This document shows positions 1 through 8,620 of a stretch of 43,187 nucleotides of DNA, in pieces; position 1 is the stretch's first letter; every line of letters begins with the position of its first letter. The DNA is from Blautia hominis (lineage in GTDB: Bacteria; Bacillota; Clostridia; Lachnospirales; Lachnospiraceae): assembly GCA_002270465.1 (NCBI GenBank), contig NQOF01000012.1:1-43187 (forward strand). Reading direction: 5' to 3'. The translations under genes and the position numbers were made by a program. Under the pieces are notes generated by a model. The model saw only the letters and a program-made list of their open reading frames with translations. It did not search any database and had not been told where the DNA came from.

Positions 1-108
1 GTTCGTTTAGAACCGTTCGTTTGTTACTAATGAATGTAAAAGAATTTTCGATTCATGTGTTTCACTGTTCAGTTATCAAGGTTCCTGTCAGTTTTTGACA
101 GCTTTGAT

Positions 109-137
109 ATTTTATCATATCTCTTTTCGCTTGTCAA
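109..137 (-). promoter_or_regulatory. rRNA-type promoter P1, reading left
   Basis: On the minus strand there is a perfect TTGACA -35 (132-137) and a TAAAAT -10 (109-114), exactly 17 bp apart. It is the promoter nearest the left edge. The sequence beyond it (61-84) resembles the leader commonly seen just upstream of 16S rRNA in Lachnospiraceae. The rRNA gene itself is outside the window, so the target is inferred. Confidence 0.75.
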
Positions 138-251
138 GAACTTTTTTGATTTTTCTCAACTTTTTTTCAAATAATCGTTTCAAAAAATCTTTTTTCTGAA
201 AACTAACGTTTTCAGCGTTTGTTGTCGTTTTTCTTTTGCGACAGCTATAAT

Positions 252-280
252 AGATTATCACATCTTTCACTGTCTGTCAA
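252..280 (-). promoter_or_regulatory. rRNA-type promoter P2, reading left
   Basis: Minus-strand TTGACA (275-280) and TAATCT (252-257) with a 17-bp spacer. It is part of a tandem series with P1, P3 and P4, all with the same -35 and spacing, and no coding sequence lies between them. Confidence 0.7.
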
Positions 281-337
281 CAACTTTTTTAATTTTTCTC
301 AAAGTCATTCACTTTCTGTCTCAACGGCAACTTTGAT

Positions 338-366
338 AGAATATCATAACCTCCATCAATTGTCAA
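338..366 (-). promoter_or_regulatory. rRNA-type promoter P3, reading left
   Basis: Minus-strand TTGACA (361-366) and TATTCT (338-343) separated by 17 bp. Like P1 and P2, the bases just before the -10 are ATGA or TGTGA, so the repeated promoters resemble duplicated units. Confidence 0.7.
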
Positions 367-431
367 CACTTTTTTACTTTTACTTCTAAAACCAGTAAAA
401 AATAGCTACCAGAACTCGCCGGTAGGCTTTT

Positions 432-460
432 ATAATAGCATTCTCTGCCAAATATGTCAA
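432..460 (-). promoter_or_regulatory. rRNA-type promoter P4, reading left
   Basis: Minus-strand TTGACA (455-460) and TATTAT (432-437) with a 17-bp spacer. It is the most distal clear promoter of the series. A further TTGACA at 567-572 has only a poor -10 (TAATTG, 544-549) at 17 bp and was not called. Nothing else is recognisable between 461 and 688. Confidence 0.65.
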
Positions 461-688
461 TAACTAAACAGCAATTTTTTCAGGTATTTACCATCTTTTT
501 CCACACCCGCTTACAATACACCTTATTTCGTCAAAAAGAGACTCAATTATCCTGTTATCACCTGCCTGTCAACGTGTATTTGGAAACTCATTCCACAATC
601 TGAACACTATATTTTCATCCGAATTGACTCCCGCGGCAGCTGCCAAGTCAAAGCAAGCTTTGCTCTGGCTCGTCGCCCGCGGAAACAA

Positions 689-727
689 ACGGGGATTTTG
701 GCTGCATCTGCACACCAAAATCCCCGT
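689..727 (-). terminator. Terminator of the alpha-glucoside operon
   Basis: A 13-bp perfect stem (ACGGGGATTTTGG pairing with its complement) with a 13-nt loop. On the minus strand it is followed by GTTTGTTTCC. It lies 34 bp beyond the stop codon of the alpha-glucosidase gene and closes that operon. Confidence 0.75.
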
Positions 728-760
728 CTCCCGGTCTGTAACAATGCTGGACCGTTACCT

Positions 761-2428
761 TTATTTTTCAATCACTAATGCTTCATACGGCCTCAGCCTG
801 ATACTGGGCGCAGCTTCCTGCTCCTTATAGTTACCTACAAGCACCTTTTTACCTGTGAATTCATCCGGCATACTGAAGACAGTCTCTTCCTCTGTAAAAT
901 TGCAGATAACCAGAAGTTTCTCGTTGTCCAGACTGCGTGTATACACAAAAAGATTTTCATCTTCCGGCATAAGAAGTTCATAATGTCCATAAACGATAAT
1001 TTCTTTTTCTTTCCTAAGGCGAATCAGTTCCTTATAATAGGAGAATACAGAATCCTCACGTTTTATCTGCTCCTCTGCATTAATGTCCTCATAATTAGGA
1101 TTCACCCTCATCCAAGGAGTTCCTGTAGAGAAACCGGCATTTTTGCCCGCATTCCACTGCATAGGTGTTCTGGAGTTATCCCTGCTCTTATAGCGCAGAT
1201 AGCGCATCATGGTTTCCCCGTCTATTTTTCCGCTGTCCACATATTCATGATATGCGTTAATACTCTCGATATCGCAGAAATCCTCTACAGTATTAAATTC
1301 CATGTTTGTCATACCCAGTTCCTCGCCCTGGTACACATATGGGGTTCCCTGCATCATATGCAGACAAGTAGCCAGCATTTTTGCTGAAACCTCCCGGTAT
1401 CTCACGCTGTCATTTCCAAATCTGGAAACGACTCTGGGCTGGTCATGGTTTGTCCAGTAAAGGCTGTTCCAGGCTGTTCCTTCCAGCTCATTCTGCCATT
1501 TTGAGAGATTTGCCTTCAAGTCTGTGAGCTTAACCTTTCTGTCACTCCATTTTGAAAATTCACCGCCGTCCAGTCCCATATGTTCAAACTGGAATACCAT
1601 ATTCAACTCTGTCCCCTTCTCAGAGGCATACCTCTTGGCTTCCCCGATGGTAACGCCGGCACATTCACCGACAGTGAGCAGGTCGTATTTTGACAACACT
1701 CTCTGATTCATTTCCTGGAGATATTCATGGACATGAGGCCCGTTCTGCACATACGGAGACGCATCTCCATGAAGTCCGTCACGCACTTCACCGTCGGGAA
1801 GTCCCTCCGCCTTGGAAATCATACTGATCACGTCCATGCGGAAACCGTCAATCCCCTTCTCACACCACCAGTTCATCATGGAAAATACTTCATCCCGTAC
1901 TTTAGGATTCTCCCAGTTCAGATCGGGCTGTTTTTTGGAGAACATATGTAAATAGTACATATCTGTATTTCCGTCGTACTCCCAAGCGGGACCATTGAAA
2001 ACAGAACCCCAGTTATTCGGCTCTTTGCCGTCTTTTCCCTCACGCCAGATATAATAATCACGATACGGGTTATCTTTGGATTTTTTACTCTCCATGAACC
2101 ATGCGTGTTCATCGGAAGTATGATTCACCACCAGGTCCATGACAATTTTGATCCCCCTGGTGTGAGCCTCCTCCAGCATTCTGTCAAAGTCCTCCATAGT
2201 ACCGAACTCTTTCATGATCGCCTGATAATCGCTGATATCATAGCCATTGTCATCGTTGGGTGACTGGTAGACCGGGGAGAGCCAGATCACATTGATCCCC
2301 AGTTCCTGTAAATAATCCAGTTTGCTTGTGATACCGTTAATATCCCCCATTCCGTCCCCGTTGCTGTCACAGAAACTTCTAGGATATACCTGATAAACTA
2401 CACTCTCTTTCCACCATGCTTTTCTCAT
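761..2428 (-). CDS. malL: GH13 alpha-glucosidase, oligo-1,6-glucosidase type
   Basis: A cytoplasmic exo-acting enzyme that releases glucose from short alpha-glucosides. The four GH13 conserved regions are visible: DLVVNHTS near residue 99, GFRMDV with nucleophile D199, TVGEC with acid/base E255, and TNHDQ with D329. Val200 directly after the nucleophile is the residue typical of alpha-1,6 (isomaltase-type) specificity, whereas Thr, Ala or Gly marks alpha-1,4 enzymes; this points to isomaltose or panose as substrate. The length of 555 residues is normal. I chose the ATG at 2428 because GGAG lies 7 nt before it; an in-frame ATG 6 nt upstream directly abuts the ribosome binding site. It is the last gene of a binding protein-permease-permease-glucosidase operon, so it digests what the transporter imports. 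The symbol is by homology of motifs only. Confidence 0.93.
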   Translation of the reverse strand: MRKAWWKESVVYQVYPRSFCDSNGDGMGDINGITSKLDYLQELGINVIWLSPVYQSPNDDNGYDISDYQAIMKEFGTMEDFDRMLEEAHTRGIKIVMDLVVNHTSDEHAWFMESKKSKDNPYRDYYIWREGKDGKEPNNWGSVFNGPAWEYDGNTDMYYLHMFSKKQPDLNWENPKVRDEVFSMMNWWCEKGIDGFRMDVISMISKAEGLPDGEVRDGLHGDASPYVQNGPHVHEYLQEMNQRVLSKYDLLTVGECAGVTIGEAKRYASEKGTELNMVFQFEHMGLDGGEFSKWSDRKVKLTDLKANLSKWQNELEGTAWNSLYWTNHDQPRVVSRFGNDSVRYREVSAKMLATCLHMMQGTPYVYQGEELGMTNMEFNTVEDFCDIESINAYHEYVDSGKIDGETMMRYLRYKSRDNSRTPMQWNAGKNAGFSTGTPWMRVNPNYEDINAEEQIKREDSVFSYYKELIRLRKEKEIIVYGHYELLMPEDENLFVYTRSLDNEKLLVICNFTEEETVFSMPDEFTGKKVLVGNYKEQEAAPSIRLRPYEALVIEK

Positions 2429-2443
2429 AATCATTCTCCTTTT

Positions 2444-3274
2444 TTATGCTTTCACCGCACCGTTGGTAACACCGCTGATAACCTGTTTCTGCGCAAACAG
2501 ATAGAATATCACAATAGGCAGAAGGGCCAGCAGGTATGACGCAAAGGCTAGGCTGTAATCAGTTGCAAACTCCCCTTTGAACACATACTGCGCAAGCTGC
2601 AGGGTCTGGTTCTTCTGGTCACTGATGATGACCAGGGGCATAGTAAAGTCATTCCAACACCATAAGAAAGTCAGAATAGCCACTGTGGCATTCATGGGCT
2701 TCAAGGTTGGGAATATGACTTTATAAAACATCTGGAAGGTATTGGCTCCGTCAATGGTTGCCGCTTCATCAAGTGCTGTAGGAATGGACTTAACATAGCC
2801 GGAATACAAAAATATATTCATAGGAAGTCCCATGACAATATAAAGTATGATCAGTCCCGGTACATTATCCATGTGGAAAAAGCTCACCTGTTTAACCAGT
2901 GGCAGCATGATAATGTTAAATGGGATAAACATAGCGCTGATCAAAAAATAGTAGATAAAATCATACAGCTTCTTTCCTCTGTTTCTTGTAATGGCAAATG
3001 CCATAAAGGAGTTGGTCACAATGGTTCCCGCAACAGATACCACAGTAATGATCAGCGTATTTCTGAATGTAACGAAAAAGTTTGTCTTCTCAATAGCAGT
3101 CAAAAAGTTCTCAAAATGCAGTTTGTTGGGAAATGCCAGAACGGACTGCGCGATCTGCTCCGGTGTCTTTAGGGCGATCACCACGGTGATGTATAGCGGG
3201 AATAAAATAGTAACCGCTGCAAGCGCAAACAGAACCACTGTAAGTACGGTATTGTTTTTCTTGTTCTTCAACAT
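2444..3274 (-). CDS. ABC sugar transporter permease, MalG type
   Basis: Inner-membrane subunit of a carbohydrate uptake (CUT1) ABC transporter. The 276 residues form about six hydrophobic segments. The EAA loop that docks the ATPase is recognisable as EAATIDGANTFQMF followed by PTLKP. It ends with the short C-terminal tail typical of MalG-type subunits. Its ribosome binding site GGGAGG lies in the 3' end of the upstream permease gene and only 3 bp separate the two. No ATPase gene is present, so it presumably shares an MsmK-type ATPase encoded elsewhere, as is usual for CUT1 systems of Firmicutes. Confidence 0.92.
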   Translation of the reverse strand: MLKNKKNNTVLTVVLFALAAVTILFPLYITVVIALKTPEQIAQSVLAFPNKLHFENFLTAIEKTNFFVTFRNTLIITVVSVAGTIVTNSFMAFAITRNRGKKLYDFIYYFLISAMFIPFNIIMLPLVKQVSFFHMDNVPGLIILYIVMGLPMNIFLYSGYVKSIPTALDEAATIDGANTFQMFYKVIFPTLKPMNATVAILTFLWCWNDFTMPLVIISDQKNQTLQLAQYVFKGEFATDYSLAFASYLLALLPIVIFYLFAQKQVISGVTNGAVKA

Positions 3275-3277
3275 ATC

Positions 3278-4132
3278 CTACGCCTCCCTTTTCTCTAAAA
3301 CTCTTGTCTGGAACAGTGAAATAACAGCTATGACAATGAAGAAGATCACCGCATTGGCTGACTGGTATGCATACTGGGCACCGGAAAATCCCTGCTTGTA
3401 AATGAGTACGGATATGGATTGTGTGGAAGTGCCCGGACCGCCGTTTGTCATGGCTATGATCTGGTCAAATACCATGAGGAAGTTCTTCACACAGAGCACC
3501 ATATTGATGGTAAAAAACGGTGCGATCAGCGGGAAGGTCATCTTCCAGAAAGTCGTCCATTTACCGGCTCCGTCGATGCTGCTGGCCTCATAGATATCCG
3601 TATCCACAGTCTGCAGGCCTGACATATAAATAATAGTGTTAAAGGCTACTGCCTGCCATACTCCCACTACCAGAATACCAATCCAGGCCAAATTCTCCTG
3701 CCCCAAAATATTCGTGCTTAAAAAACCAATTCCCATCTTCTGTCCCAGGTCGGGCAGTACATTGGAAAAAATGAAGTTGAACACAAAGCTGACGATCAAT
3801 GCACTCAGCATATAAGGCAGGAAATAGACAGCCTTCAGTGCATTTTTGCATTTGATCTTTGCGTTGAGCGCAAGTGCCAGCAAAAGGCTTATGACATTGA
3901 CCAGTATAGTGGCACAGATTGCATATTTGAATGTGAACTTGTAGGCATCGCCGATGGCCTCATCGCCCCACAGTTTCAGATAGTTGGTAAGACCCACAAA
4001 ATCCCAGGTTCCGTATCCCTTCCAGTCTGTAAAGCTGTAGAAGATCCCCTTTAAAAAGGAAAATGTGTGAAAGGTGAAAAACAGTACCAGCATTGGTATG
4101 ATGATCACCATATAAGCTCTGTTCTTTTTCAT
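3278..4132 (-). CDS. ABC sugar transporter permease, MalF type
   Basis: Partner permease of the MalG-type subunit downstream. It has 284 residues, an N-terminal membrane segment around residues 8-28 and five further hydrophobic segments. The ATPase-docking loop reads EASSIDGAGKWTTFWKMTFP. The phrase MTNGGPG before the last segment is typical of MalF/UgpA-type permeases. Start codon preceded by GGGGATGAATC. It sits between the binding-protein gene (11 bp away) and the second permease. Confidence 0.92.
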   Translation of the reverse strand: MKKNRAYMVIIIPMLVLFFTFHTFSFLKGIFYSFTDWKGYGTWDFVGLTNYLKLWGDEAIGDAYKFTFKYAICATILVNVISLLLALALNAKIKCKNALKAVYFLPYMLSALIVSFVFNFIFSNVLPDLGQKMGIGFLSTNILGQENLAWIGILVVGVWQAVAFNTIIYMSGLQTVDTDIYEASSIDGAGKWTTFWKMTFPLIAPFFTINMVLCVKNFLMVFDQIIAMTNGGPGTSTQSISVLIYKQGFSGAQYAYQSANAVIFFIVIAVISLFQTRVLEKREA

Positions 4133-4143
4133 GATTCATCCCC

Positions 4144-5364
4144 CTAAAAACTGTTGTATTTGTCGTATTCTTTATCCAGTTTCTTTAAAAACTCTTCCAC
4201 ATCACCCTGCTTGCTCACAAAGGTCTGCAGGGTCACTGTGAAATCAAAGCCTGTGGGATAATAATGATCTGCAAAGTCCCCGATATTTCCCTGGGCAAAC
4301 TTATCTGCAACACCTGCCACGCTGGCATTATCCTGCACCACAGTATCCACAGACGGGAACGCAAACTGGTCTTCTATATATGCCTTTACCTTTTCATCCC
4401 GGAAGATAAAGCTTATAAAATCCTTTGCCAGTTCCTCCTCTTTGGTGTCTTTATATATGGTGGGCATCACATCAATACCGGAGATGATGGCATTTTTGTT
4501 TTCATCGTTTGTGACCGGCAGGGCAAACATATCAAGATTCACATCAGGATTTGCTTTCTGGATATTGGGTATCGCCCAGTTTCCCTGGAACATCATGGCT
4601 GCCTTGCCGTTGGCAAAGTCAATATTTCCGTCATCATATCCCTTTCCAAGAAGGTCCTTCTGGCCATACTGGGTGAGCGTAAGAATCTTTTCGGCTGCCT
4701 CCTCATGGGTACCCAGGAAAGTGGTCTTCCCCTCTCTTCTGTCAAGGAAAAAGTCCATTCCAGCCAGGTCATATGTCATCGGGATCCAAAGCGGCCCGCC
4801 TGTCCAGGAATCCTTCAAGGTGAAATAAAAGGGCTGTATACCGGCGCTTTCCAGTTTCTCACACACATCCATCAATTCATCCCAAGTCCCGGGGATCTCA
4901 AGTCCCTGTTCCTTAAAGATATCCACATTGTAGATGATACCTTCTGCATTTGTAGCGTAAGGCAGGCCGTAGAGTTTCTCCTCCTGATCAGGATTCAGGT
5001 TGTAAACCTGCTCTTTGTAGGCTTCCTTAATCCTGTCAGCCTCCTCCATATCACTTAAATCCATAAGGATTTCCGCCTCGGACATATCCCGGAAGGTCAT
5101 ATCCCCTCCCATGAAAATAATATCCGGCACACGGTTCTTGGTCAGTTTCGTCCTAAGCACTGTGGAGGCATCCGGCGGAGAGTTAAATTCAATGGTCACT
5201 TCCGGATGCGCCTGTGTGTATTCATCAATAAAAGACTGTAGGATTGCCTGGTTCTCCATCTTTGTCGAAAAAATCTCCAGGTGGTTTTCTTCCTTTTTCC
5301 CGCAGCCTGTCATCAGCAGTGCACAGCCCGCAAGAGCTGCAGCGGCTAACAATCTGTTTTTCAT
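4144..5364 (-). CDS. Sugar ABC transporter substrate-binding lipoprotein
   Basis: Extracellular solute-binding protein family 1 (MalE/RafE-like), 406 residues. The signal peptide ends in a lipobox, LMTGC with the lipidated Cys at residue 21, so the protein is anchored to the outer face of the membrane. The mature part has the usual pattern of the family, including PYATNAEGIIYNVDIF and AMMFQGNWAIPN. A good AAGGAG lies before the start. As first gene of the operon it is directly downstream of the operator-flanked promoter. Co-transcription with an oligo-1,6-glucosidase suggests isomalto-oligosaccharides or related alpha-glucosides as ligand; this is inference. Confidence 0.93.
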   Translation of the reverse strand: MKNRLLAAAALAGCALLMTGCGKKEENHLEIFSTKMENQAILQSFIDEYTQAHPEVTIEFNSPPDASTVLRTKLTKNRVPDIIFMGGDMTFRDMSEAEILMDLSDMEEADRIKEAYKEQVYNLNPDQEEKLYGLPYATNAEGIIYNVDIFKEQGLEIPGTWDELMDVCEKLESAGIQPFYFTLKDSWTGGPLWIPMTYDLAGMDFFLDRREGKTTFLGTHEEAAEKILTLTQYGQKDLLGKGYDDGNIDFANGKAAMMFQGNWAIPNIQKANPDVNLDMFALPVTNDENKNAIISGIDVMPTIYKDTKEEELAKDFISFIFRDEKVKAYIEDQFAFPSVDTVVQDNASVAGVADKFAQGNIGDFADHYYPTGFDFTVTLQTFVSKQGDVEEFLKKLDKEYDKYNSF

Positions 5365-5391
5365 ATGTTTCTCCTTTCACTCAGCAAAAAC

Positions 5392-5414
5392 AAAAGACGT
5401 TTTGCGCAAAACCT
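5392..5414 (+). promoter_or_regulatory. LacI-type operator O1
   Basis: Perfect 14-bp palindrome GTTTTGCGCAAAAC at 5399-5412 inside a 23-bp block. The central CG step in a dyad is typical for LacI-family operators. It overlaps the start of the transcript driven by the promoter at 5431-5459, a position suited to repression. Confidence 0.8.
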
Positions 5415-5430
5415 TTTCTATCTGTCACAA

Positions 5431-5459
5431 ATTATAGCAACAAGATAGAATCTGCACAA
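5431..5459 (-). promoter_or_regulatory. Promoter of the alpha-glucoside transport operon
   Basis: Minus-strand TTGTGC (5454-5459) and consensus TATAAT (5431-5436) with a 17-bp spacer. It reads into the binding-protein gene starting at 5364. An operator lies on each side. Confidence 0.8.
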
Positions 5460-5460
5460 T

Positions 5461-5483
5461 AGGTTTTGCGCAAAACGTCTTTT
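5461..5483 (-). promoter_or_regulatory. LacI-type operator O2, exact inverted copy of O1
   Basis: The same 23-bp block as O1 in opposite orientation, including the palindrome GTTTTGCGCAAAAC at 5463-5476. It abuts the -35 box. The centres of O1 and O2 are 64 bp apart, about six helical turns, which would allow two dimers to face each other. Confidence 0.8.
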
Positions 5484-5519
5484 TATACAACAAGCACTTG
5501 TCTTTTTTGTAGAAATTTA

Positions 5520-6530
5520 CTACAATCTTTTTCGTTTGACCGAATCCCGAATCACCACTTCTACGGGAAGTCTCTCTTGTCCTTTGAATTCCTCCCCCTG
5601 AATGAGGCTTGTCAGTCTTTTCACAGCCTCCTGCCCTTTCTTCATGATATTCTGGCGGACTGTGGTGATCTCCGGTCTGCAGATCTCCGCATAGGGACTG
5701 TCATCAAACCCCGCCACAGATACATCCCACGGAATCTCGATCCCCTTATCCTGCAGAAAATGAATAGCCTCCAGAGCGTAAAAGTCTGAAGCAAAAAAGA
5801 GCACGTCACGGCTCTTAAGCTCCTCCAGATTATCCTCCAACCATGCCTTCCGCAGTTCCCTGTTCTCCGGCATGATCTTTCGCCCAGCCACCGCACCTTT
5901 CGCTCCGTATTCCCCTACAGCCTTCTGTACACCCAGCCACCGCTCATGGTCCACGCCCACGTCATTGTCCGCAAGGAAGAGGATGTCTTTATGCCCCTCC
6001 TCTGCCAGGAATCTTCCCATTGCATAACCGCCCTCAAAATCCTGCAGACCGATATTGGCTACCTTTTCTTCTCCATAATAATTGTCAATACTCACAAGGG
6101 GGATCTGACATTTCTCACTCAGTTCCAGGTTTTCCTCTGAGGACAGCCCAAGGGTGATTAGCCCTTCCACTTTCCAGGTAGTAGCCAGTTTCCAGCTCTC
6201 CTCCTGGGAATTTGCCAGGTGAAAAAGCATATAATAATTTTGTCTGTAAATCTCCAGTTCCAGAGAGTTGAGTATAACACTGGTGAACGGGTCTGAGGCA
6301 ATACTCCTGCGCTTCCCCTCTCTCTCTCCGATCAGCACACCGATCAGCCTGGATCGGTTTTCTGCCAGCATCAGAGCACTCATACTTGGAATGTATTGGT
6401 TCTTTTCCAGAATCCTTTGGATCTTGTCAATATTGGCCTTGGAGACCTTCTTCGTATTTCCATGAATAACATTGGAGACCGTGGTTGGACTTACCCCGGC
6501 CTCTTTTGCGATATCTTTTATCCTAACCAT
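5520..6530 (-). CDS. LacI-family transcriptional regulator
   Basis: 336 residues: an N-terminal LacI helix-turn-helix (residues 3-50, KDIAKEAGVSPTTVSNVIHG) followed by a periplasmic-binding-like sugar-sensing domain. Start supported by AAGGAG 8 nt upstream. It lies immediately upstream of the alpha-glucoside operon in the same direction, 36 bp from the outer operator, so it is the obvious candidate to bind the GTTTTGCGCAAAAC sites and respond to an alpha-glucoside. Only 31 bp separate it from the upstream cvpA-like gene, with which it may be co-transcribed. Confidence 0.92.
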   Translation of the reverse strand: MVRIKDIAKEAGVSPTTVSNVIHGNTKKVSKANIDKIQRILEKNQYIPSMSALMLAENRSRLIGVLIGEREGKRRSIASDPFTSVILNSLELEIYRQNYYMLFHLANSQEESWKLATTWKVEGLITLGLSSEENLELSEKCQIPLVSIDNYYGEEKVANIGLQDFEGGYAMGRFLAEEGHKDILFLADNDVGVDHERWLGVQKAVGEYGAKGAVAGRKIMPENRELRKAWLEDNLEELKSRDVLFFASDFYALEAIHFLQDKGIEIPWDVSVAGFDDSPYAEICRPEITTVRQNIMKKGQEAVKRLTSLIQGEEFKGQERLPVEVVIRDSVKRKRL

Positions 6531-6561
6531 ATGTAAAACTCCTTATACCCTTCCAGTAATT

Positions 6562-7248
6562 CTATATTTTCAAAAATCCTGACACGAATTTGAGAAGCAA
6601 GTTGGAATCATAGAGCCATTTTGTAATGTGATTCTCCTTTGCCATCTCCACAGCCGTTCTTCCCCAGTCTGTACTCCAGAACAGAGTAATGACAAGAAAA
6701 AACACCCAGACAATGAGCAGTCCCTGAATGCATCCTGCGGCAGCTCCCGCGGTCCGGTTCAGCAGACTCAGCACCGGCAGGCTGAAGATACTGTCAAGGG
6801 CTGCCACCGCAAACCGCAGAATCAGGGAAACCACAAAAAATGTCACCAAAAACGATAGACTGTTGACGATCATATGGGCTATGGAGGAGGACAGATATCC
6901 GGCAAAAACATCCGCCAGAGAACTCCCGTAGAACTCTCCGCTCTCCTTCAAAATACTTTTCATGCTCTCCGGAAGCGGCAGCTCTTCAATGAACGCTGTC
7001 TGATCCTGCTCCCCCAGTTCTCCCTCCAGCCCGGCGGCTATGGATTCACTGCATTTTTCCTCGATCGTATCATAGATCGGTGTTTTCTCCTCCACAAAAT
7101 CAACTACATAGGGGTTCAAAAAATAGACCAGCACCATGCTCACAAGAATCGAGAACATAGCCGCAACAGTCCGGATAAACCCCCTGCGTATACCATTCAT
7201 AATACATAACACAAATACGGCAAGTACAATAATATTAAGCCAATTCAT
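6562..7248 (-). CDS. CvpA-family membrane protein
   Basis: 228 residues with four hydrophobic segments: about 3-24, 28-46, 120-150 and 165-190. The opening MNWLNIIVLAVFVLCIMNG followed by a Gly/Arg-rich turn is the CvpA pattern (colicin V production family). The cellular role in Firmicutes is not settled; the Bacillus homologue YshB has none assigned. I chose the ATG at 7248 because AGGAG lies 7 nt before it; a longer frame to 7353 has no such site. The hairpin at 7319-7342 precedes the gene. Confidence 0.82.
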   Translation of the reverse strand: MNWLNIIVLAVFVLCIMNGIRRGFIRTVAAMFSILVSMVLVYFLNPYVVDFVEEKTPIYDTIEEKCSESIAAGLEGELGEQDQTAFIEELPLPESMKSILKESGEFYGSSLADVFAGYLSSSIAHMIVNSLSFLVTFFVVSLILRFAVAALDSIFSLPVLSLLNRTAGAAAGCIQGLLIVWVFFLVITLFWSTDWGRTAVEMAKENHITKWLYDSNLLLKFVSGFLKI

Positions 7249-7318
7249 AATTTTCTCCTGTGTTGAAACCATGTAACCGTGAAGGTACTGAACAGTTACA
7301 AATCCATCAGATAAACGA

Positions 7319-7342
7319 AGCTGCCGCATATACGCCGGCAGC
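7319..7342 (-). other. Hairpin between the DUF5711-like gene and cvpA-like gene
   Basis: GCTGCCG pairs with CGGCAGC around a CATATACGC loop. No T-run follows on either strand, so it may be a weak or processed terminator or a structure in the transcript. Its role is uncertain. Confidence 0.35.
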
Positions 7343-7358
7343 TCCCAGATCACTTTAT

Positions 7359-8567
7359 CTATTTTAATTTAATTGTCTTGATACCATTCTCAGACACGAG
7401 AATATACCGATTGGAGCCCATTTTAAAAATATCTTTGATAACACCTTCGTCCATATTTCCGTTGAACTTCTCAATTCCACTCATGGAGTACATGGACACT
7501 TGGCTGTCATTGTTCATAATGATCATATCATCACTGATACGGATATTTTTATATTCCATATTAAAACTGCGGCTGAATTTTTCTTTTCCGGAAAGGTCAT
7601 AAACAGTCATTGTGTACTTCTCTTCCTTTCCGCCGCTTTTAAAGACAAGTCCCACATATTTTTCATTGTAAAATGTGCTGACTATGTCTGTCTTTATTTC
7701 TTTTTTGGTCTTCTCCTTTGGCACACTGCTTCCCTCATATATGGAAAATCCATCATCCCTGAAAGCCGCAGAAACATTGCCGTCCAGATATACCACCTGC
7801 GGAACCACTACACCCTCATATGTAAATCCGGCAACTATATTGTCAATCTCGCCCTGCCCTTCATCGCCAAAATTATAAAAGGCCACATAACTGGTTGTCT
7901 GCCCATCCTCCACATAGAGATAGGCGATCATGATCAGCTTTCCGTCAGGGGAAACTGCCAGGTCCACCGGATATCCGGGGCTGTCTATTCTAGTCTGGTT
8001 TTCTGCGATCAGACTGCCGTCCGTGGCGTAGAAATCAATCCATGTCTTCTCTCCGTCCTGGAGAATAGCTGCCACGACACCACTTTTTGCCACCCTTGCC
8101 TTGAGGATCGGCATACTGGTCTCCACAGCGCCCACAGGGGCTTCTTTCTTAAAAATATACATCAGTGTGCCTTCCTTGTCAGCCACCACTGCTGTCTCGT
8201 CCCGGACATCTGCCACAGGGTTTGTCATCTCATAACTCTGTTTCCAGACTGTCTCCTGCTTCTGGTCCAGCAGTGACGCGCCGTCTGACGCGTACTTGAG
8301 TACACAATCCCCAAGCTGGACATAACCGGCTGACTGCACATCCTCATTCTTGGCTGAGGACTGTACGGAATACTTGTGATAAGTCCTGCGCTGGATCACC
8401 ACCACCGCGATAATGATGACAGCTATGACTATCAGGGCAGCCACCAGTATGCGCTTTAGCTGCTGCCTTCTGCGTCTGCGGGACTTCCTTTTATGGCCGG
8501 AGGCGGGTCCGGCTTTTTTAGAACTGCTCATATTTTCTCTTTTCTCGTTTGTCTTATTGTCTTCCAT
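7359..8567 (-). CDS. Membrane-anchored beta-propeller-like protein, DUF5711 type
   Basis: 402 residues. A basic N-terminal stretch rich in Ser, Lys and Arg (residues 13-41) precedes a single membrane segment around residues 40-60 (ILVAALIVIAVIIIAVVVI). The rest is outside the membrane and consists of repeated beta strands with the look of a degenerate WD/PQQ-type propeller. I recall this architecture as DUF5711 of Lachnospiraceae, but cannot confirm it here. Function unknown; the topology suggests an envelope role. Start preceded by AAGGAAG. Neighbours are the CvpA-like gene downstream and the LysM protein gene 53 bp upstream, all in the same direction. Confidence 0.78.
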   Translation of the reverse strand: MEDNKTNEKRENMSSSKKAGPASGHKRKSRRRRRQQLKRILVAALIVIAVIIIAVVVIQRRTYHKYSVQSSAKNEDVQSAGYVQLGDCVLKYASDGASLLDQKQETVWKQSYEMTNPVADVRDETAVVADKEGTLMYIFKKEAPVGAVETSMPILKARVAKSGVVAAILQDGEKTWIDFYATDGSLIAENQTRIDSPGYPVDLAVSPDGKLIMIAYLYVEDGQTTSYVAFYNFGDEGQGEIDNIVAGFTYEGVVVPQVVYLDGNVSAAFRDDGFSIYEGSSVPKEKTKKEIKTDIVSTFYNEKYVGLVFKSGGKEEKYTMTVYDLSGKEKFSRSFNMEYKNIRISDDMIIMNNDSQVSMYSMSGIEKFNGNMDEGVIKDIFKMGSNRYILVSENGIKTIKLK

Positions 8568-8620
8568 TCACTCTTCCTTATCGAATCTGTAACTGTTTTC
8601 GGCTATTATAGCACAAAATT

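Noticed and set aside
544-572. Fifth rRNA-type promoter
   Set aside because: TTGACA is perfect but the -10 at 17 bp (TAATTG) is poor.
4264-5058. Plus-strand frame of 264 codons opposite the binding-protein gene
   Set aside because: No ribosome binding site and no domain; the minus-strand lipoprotein gene is unambiguous.
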